Positions 6,092-8,893 of a stretch of DNA of 8,893 nucleotides are shown here, one piece after another. Position numbers and translations under genes: made by a program. The DNA comes from Mesorhizobium sp. (GTDB lineage Bacteria; Pseudomonadota; Alphaproteobacteria; Rhizobiales; Rhizobiaceae), in assembly GCA_030698645.1 (NCBI GenBank), contig JAUYMV010000497.1:1-8893 (forward strand), in the 5' to 3' direction. Within the stretch, counting starts at the first letter, position 1. Each line of letters begins with the position of its first letter. A model generated the notes under the pieces. That model saw nothing but the letters and a program-made list of their open reading frames with translations, made no database searches and had not been told where the DNA came from.

Positions 6092-6962
6092 CGCCGAATT
6101 TTCCCCCGTCCGATCTGGCCGACCACGCGCCCGCGACCTGGCCGAGATGCTTCGCCCGCCGGCGCGACGAGAGCAGGTTGTGCGGCAGGATCATCTCGAA
6201 GAGCGCGCGCCCGAGCGTGCGCGCCCATGGCAGGCTCTTGCCATACTTTGCGAACACATAGGCCCGCGACCGCGCCATGTGATAGCCCTTGAACCGCGCG
6301 ACCTCGGTCGAGCGGCCGGACGAACGCCCGCCGCTGTGGCGCACCGCCGCCTCCGGCACGAAGTAGGCGGGACCCGCCTGCCGGCGCAGCCGAACGGCCA
6401 GATCGTCATCCTCGTGGTAGAGGAAGATGTTGGGATCGAAGCCGCTGACCGCGCCGAAGGCGGATCGCCGGCAGAACAGCGCGCCGCCAAGCAGCGTCGG
6501 CACCGGCGTCGCCTCGGACGGAATGCCGCCGGTGACCCATTCGCCGGGGTCCGACAGCGCGGAACGGCCGCGAAACCGGGTCCGGCCGCGATCGTCGAGA
6601 ATGCGCGGATTGGCCGACGACGCCTCCGGGTGCGCATCGGCGAACGCCACCAGCGCCTCGACGCAGCCCGGGTCGAGCCGGGCGTCCGGATTGACGAAGA
6701 ACAGGAACTCCGTCTCGGCAAGGGCCGCCCCGGCATTGCAGCCGCGCCCGAAACCCTGGTTGCGCTCGAGGCGCAGCAGGCGGGCGCCGTGGCCTGAGGC
6801 CACTTCCGCGGTGGCGTCGCTGCCGCCATTGTCGACCACGACGACCGGAACCCCGGCCGGCACCGATCCGAGCAGTTCGGCCAGCACCGGCGCGCTGTTG
6901 TAGGACACGGTGACGAGCGTCACGCGATCGCGCGCCGACATCAACTCGGCGGCGCCGTTCAT
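6084..6962 (-). CDS. GT2-family glycosyltransferase
   Basis: The 292-aa protein is an inverting family 2 (GT-A fold) glycosyltransferase of the rhamnosyltransferase-like WbbL/WcaA type. VTLVTVSYNS (14-23) opens the Rossmann-like domain, and VVVDNGGSDAT (41-51) binds the nucleotide. The metal-binding DXD equivalent is NPDA at 91-94, the acceptor-side LLGGALFCRRSAF spans 157-169, and the catalytic-base region is FLYHEDDDLAVRL (180-192). The C-terminal 70 residues are Arg-rich with no clear transmembrane helix, consistent with a peripheral membrane enzyme. Start ATG at 6962 overlaps the lpsB stop as ATGA, indicating coupling; an in-frame ATG at 6941 is an alternative. It sits between lpsB and an FkbM gene, so it should add a sugar to the LPS core or a linked chain. 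Donor and linkage are not deducible. I could not tell whether it is orthologous to rhizobial LpsC. Confidence 0.88.
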   Translation of the reverse strand: MNGAAELMSARDRVTLVTVSYNSAPVLAELLGSVPAGVPVVVVDNGGSDATAEVASGHGARLLRLERNQGFGRGCNAGAALAETEFLFFVNPDARLDPGCVEALVAFADAHPEASSANPRILDDRGRTRFRGRSALSDPGEWVTGGIPSEATPVPTLLGGALFCRRSAFGAVSGFDPNIFLYHEDDDLAVRLRRQAGPAYFVPEAAVRHSGGRSSGRSTEVARFKGYHMARSRAYVFAKYGKSLPWARTLGRALFEMILPHNLLSSRRRAKHLGQVAGAWSARSDGGKFGDA

Positions 6963-8071
6963 CGCGCCGCCCTTGCCCAGAGGCCGTCATAGATGTCGGC
7001 GAGGTCGCCCGCCTCGCGGCGAAGCGGGAAGTTCGCCCGCACATGGTCGAGCGCCGCCGTCGCCGCCGCCGTCCGCGCCGCCTCGTCGTCCATCCAATGC
7101 GCCGCCGCCGCCGTCATGGCCGCGGGATCGTCGGCCGGGACGATCGTGCCGGTCGCGCCGTCGACGATCAGTTCGGAGAAGGCGCCGACATCGGCCGCCA
7201 CCACCGGCACGCCGCAGGCCATCGCTTCGAGCGGGGTCAGTCCGAACCCCTCCCAGCGCTGCGGCGCGATGAACAGCGACAGCGCCCTGTACCAACGGTC
7301 GATGTCCGCGTGCTCGCCCACGAACAGGATGCGGTCTTCGAGGCCCGCCGCGGCGACCCGGCGCTTCAGTCCGTCGAGGAAGGCGCGGTGCTCGGCGGTG
7401 GCGCGGCCCGCCACGAGCGCCGCCCAGCCCGGCCGCGCCGGCAGCACCGAGATCATCGCGTCGACGAAGAGGTCGGTGCCCTTCTGCCGCCGGATGCGTC
7501 CGAAGCAGCCGATGTAGTTCAGCGCCGGATCGAGGCCGAGCGCGCGCACCGCCGCCTCCCGGCTGGCGGGTGGAGAAAACCGGCCGGCGTCGATGCCGTG
7601 CCGGACGACGGTGTTGGCGACCGTGAGATAGGCCGCCGTCCTGGCGCTGGTCGCCACGACGGCATCCATCCGCGAGATCAAAAAACGCGTCCACCGCGTG
7701 TGCCGGCGCTGCGAGGCGGAGGTGAAGACCAGCTTCAGCGGCGCGCCGAGCACGTCGCGCAGCACGACGCCCGCGAGCATCTCGACGTTGCGCCGCGCAT
7801 GCCAGATGCGAAACGGCCGGCGCTTCGGCCTCGACAAAAGCCCGGTCAACTGGCTGAAACGCAGATGCGGCAGGCTGTCCGGCAGGCCCGGGCCGAGCGT
7901 CGCGATGGCAAGCGTCTTGGCCTGCTCGGGCACCAGTTGCACGATCGTGCTTGTCACGCCCGACAGGCGCCGCTTGAAATGCGGCGCCACGACTTCGATG
8001 TCTCCGATGTCGGCGACGGTCTCATCGCGCTCGGTGGCAAACTGTTCCGGCCCCGCCGTCGGCGCGGACAT
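6959..8071 (-). CDS. lpsB: LPS core mannosyltransferase LpsB (GT4)
   Basis: LpsB transfers mannose in the inner LPS core of rhizobia, at the cytoplasmic face of the inner membrane. The 370-aa product has the GT4 (GT-B) layout. The N-terminal acceptor domain carries the LpsB signatures APHFKRRLSGVTSTIVQL (29-46), ATLGPGLPDSLPHLRFSQ and RRPFRIWHARRN (84-95). The C-terminal domain has the phosphate-binding GRIRRQKGTD (191-200) and the EX7E motif EGFGLTPLE (274-282). I recognise it from the Sinorhizobium protein, which as I recall starts about 20 residues later. ATG at 8071 overlaps the greA stop by one base (TGATG) and lacks a strong ribosome site, so translation is probably coupled to greA. The open frame continues far upstream, but that part is the greA gene read in another frame. 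greA-lpsB adjacency is shared with Sinorhizobium. Confidence 0.93.
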   Translation of the reverse strand: MSAPTAGPEQFATERDETVADIGDIEVVAPHFKRRLSGVTSTIVQLVPEQAKTLAIATLGPGLPDSLPHLRFSQLTGLLSRPKRRPFRIWHARRNVEMLAGVVLRDVLGAPLKLVFTSASQRRHTRWTRFLISRMDAVVATSARTAAYLTVANTVVRHGIDAGRFSPPASREAAVRALGLDPALNYIGCFGRIRRQKGTDLFVDAMISVLPARPGWAALVAGRATAEHRAFLDGLKRRVAAAGLEDRILFVGEHADIDRWYRALSLFIAPQRWEGFGLTPLEAMACGVPVVAADVGAFSELIVDGATGTIVPADDPAAMTAAAAHWMDDEAARTAAATAALDHVRANFPLRREAGDLADIYDGLWARAAR

Positions 8072-8550
8072 CAACCAAATCTGAGTTCGACGATCTCGTA
8101 GCCGCGCGCGCCGCCGGGCGCGTTGACCTCGATGGCGTCGCCGACCGTCTTGCCGATCAGCGCGCGTGCGATCGGCGACGAAATCGAAATGCGGCCGGAC
8201 TTCGGCTCCGCCTCCTGGTCGCCGACGATCTGGTAGGTCTTCTTCTCTTCGGTGTCTTCGTCGACGAGCACGACCGTCGCGCCGAATTTCACCTTGTTGC
8301 CCGACAGCTTGCTGACGTCGATGACCTCGGCGCGCGCGATGAAGTCCTCGACTTCGCCGATGCGGCCCTCGTTCAGGCTCTGCGCTTCCTTGGCTGCATG
8401 ATACTCGGCGTTCTCCGACAGATCGCCATGGGCCCGCGCCTCGGAAATGGCTGCGATGATGCGATGACGCTCCTCCTGCTGGCGCCAGCGCAACTCCTCC
8501 TTCAGGTTGGTGAAACCTGCGGCGGTCATCGGGACCTTGTTCATTGCCAT
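8071..8550 (-). CDS. greA: Transcription elongation factor GreA
   Basis: GreA rescues backtracked RNA polymerase by inserting its coiled coil into the secondary channel and stimulating cleavage of the transcript's 3' end. The 159-aa protein is normal size. The N-terminal antiparallel coiled coil (about 8-78) carries the tip motif [18 protein letters not shown], with the two acidic tip residues Asp43 and Glu46 present. The C-terminal FKBP-like domain (about 84-158) includes the conserved [14 protein letters not shown]. Start ATG at 8550 is chosen for the AAGGAAAGG just upstream. ATG at 8544 (giving MNKVPMT, closest to orthologues) is possible, and TTG at 8568 is rejected. It is the first gene of the LPS operon, with a leader containing a terminator-like hairpin. 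The stop codon overlaps the lpsB start. Confidence 0.96.
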   Translation of the reverse strand: MAMNKVPMTAAGFTNLKEELRWRQQEERHRIIAAISEARAHGDLSENAEYHAAKEAQSLNEGRIGEVEDFIARAEVIDVSKLSGNKVKFGATVVLVDEDTEEKKTYQIVGDQEAEPKSGRISISSPIARALIGKTVGDAIEVNAPGGARGYEIVELRFG

Positions 8551-8597
8551 CGTGCCCTTTCCTTCCAACCGCCACCCGAGAGCGCGAAGATCCGCGC

Positions 8598-8609
8598 CCC
8601 TGCACAGGG
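8598..8609. other. Short perfect dyad in the greA leader
   Basis: CCCTG-CA-CAGGG is a 12-bp inverted repeat between the leader terminator and the greA ribosome site. A second weaker GC-rich pairing (GCGCG/CGCGC) lies just downstream toward greA. It could be an operator or mRNA structure; no protein is suggested by its sequence. Confidence 0.25.
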
Positions 8610-8613
8610 TGAC

Positions 8614-8655
8614 AAAAAGAAAACGGTCCGCGAGCCTCGGCTAACGGAACCGTTT
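8614..8655 (-). terminator. Intrinsic terminator in the greA leader
   Basis: On the minus strand, AAACGGTTCCG (8655-8645) pairs with CGGACCGTTT (8630-8621), with one bulged base and a 14-nt loop. It is followed by TTTTCTTTTT, counting the stem-end T's. This is a good intrinsic terminator oriented for minus-strand transcripts. It lies 64 bp upstream of the greA start. It may end the unidentified upstream gene, or, given the promoter-like box before it, act as an attenuator of greA. Confidence 0.75.
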
Positions 8656-8670
8656 CACCTGATTTTCCTC

Positions 8671-8679
8671 AATATAGCA
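8671..8679 (-). promoter_or_regulatory. Candidate extended -10 promoter of greA
   Basis: The minus strand reads TG-C-TATATT (8679-8671), an extended -10 element that also contains the rhizobial -10 form CTATAT. A TTGCGT at 8702-8697 is a possible -35, though at 19-20 bp it is slightly too far. A start near 8665 would place the terminator hairpin about 10-50 nt into the transcript. Confidence 0.5.
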
Positions 8680-8724
8680 GCGTCTGCGCGATTTTCACGC
8701 AAAAAATCTTGCCCCAGCGAAAGG

Positions 8725-8893
8725 TCAAAGCGCGCGGACCAGCGGTTTCTCGAGTGGCGGCAGGGCTTCCGGCTGGTGCCGAGACGACGCCGGAGGATGC
8801 AGTCGCGCGGCGATCGCCCCCAACGCACCCACGGGATAGGCCAGGTCGCAGGCGGCGACCTTCTGGCCGTCGGCGAGTGTCAGCACCCGTGTG
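8725..8893 (-). CDS. Unidentified protein, C-terminal 55 residues (cut by window edge)
   Basis: An open minus-strand frame enters from the window edge and stops at TGA (8727-8725). Its visible tail reads TRVLTLADGQKVAACDLAYP, then VGALGAIAARLHPPA, and ends LEKPLVRAL. Codon composition is GC-rich at third positions, as in the neighbours, and the frame lies directly upstream of the greA leader on the same strand. This supports a real gene. I do not recognise the family: the hydrophobic Ala/Gly-rich stretch could be a strand-helix unit of a nucleotide-binding or oxidoreductase fold, but that is a guess. It is read in the same direction as greA, with a terminator between them. Confidence 0.6.
   Translation of the reverse strand, partial: TRVLTLADGQKVAACDLAYPVGALGAIAARLHPPASSRHQPEALPPLEKPLVRAL

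Noticed and set aside
8072..8605. N-terminal extension of the lpsB frame to about 548 residues
   Set aside because: This part is greA DNA read in another frame, with Arg-rich nonsense sequence; GT4 homology begins only after the ATG at 8071.
1..8893. CRISPR array, tRNA, rRNA, transposase or phage genes
   Set aside because: I searched by eye for spaced direct repeats, cloverleaf arms and transposase or integrase motifs and saw none.

Overview
The window looks like chromosomal DNA of an alphaproteobacterium of the order Rhizobiales, most like Mesorhizobium or its relatives. Coding DNA is GC-rich throughout. Gene order and protein sequences match, from memory, the Sinorhizobium/Agrobacterium/Brucella neighbourhood greA-lpsB ... 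lrp-trxB-lsrB(vtlR). No mobile element, CRISPR array, tRNA or rRNA gene was seen.

Left part (1-2805). The first ~58 bases are very AT-rich (about 25% GC) and join abruptly to the C-terminal part of an EF-G-like GTPase gene (plus strand, ends at 539), which is therefore truncated. Bases 540-872 hold no protein gene. They do hold a convincing minus-strand small RNA of the AbcR/NfeR1 (alpha-r15/alpha-r14) type: a promoter, three hairpins, a CUCCUCCC anti-Shine-Dalgarno loop and an intrinsic terminator. Upstream of its promoter lies a cluster of TGCA-type inverted repeats. Next come lsrB/vtlR (LysR-type regulator) and trxB (thioredoxin reductase), both on the minus strand and probably one transcript read trxB then lsrB.

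Middle (2806-5337). A 250-bp divergent region separates trxB from an Lrp/AsnC regulator gene on the plus strand. It carries a candidate trxB promoter overlapping one of two TTGCGCA elements spaced 21 bp apart. After lrp come two plus-strand genes, an FkbM-family methyltransferase and a Sulfotransfer_2-type sulfotransferase.

Right part (5351-8893). A tightly overlapping minus-strand operon reads greA, lpsB (LPS core mannosyltransferase, GT4), a GT2 glycosyltransferase and a second FkbM methyltransferase, with gene overlaps of 1, 4 and 8 nt. The greA leader holds a promoter-like extended -10 box followed about 50 nt later by an intrinsic terminator. This layout recalls the E. coli greA leader that yields the GraL RNAs. 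The window ends inside the 3' end of an unidentified minus-strand gene.

Together the right and middle genes look like a lipopolysaccharide core/surface glycan locus. LpsB and the GT2 enzyme would build the sugar chain, and the FkbM and sulfotransferase proteins would decorate it by O-methylation and sulfation. The left half is regulatory (Lrp, LsrB, sRNA) and redox-related (TrxB). The outer genes are conserved neighbours in rhizobia, while the interior (two FkbM genes, sulfotransferase, GT2) appears to be the variable, lineage-specific part.
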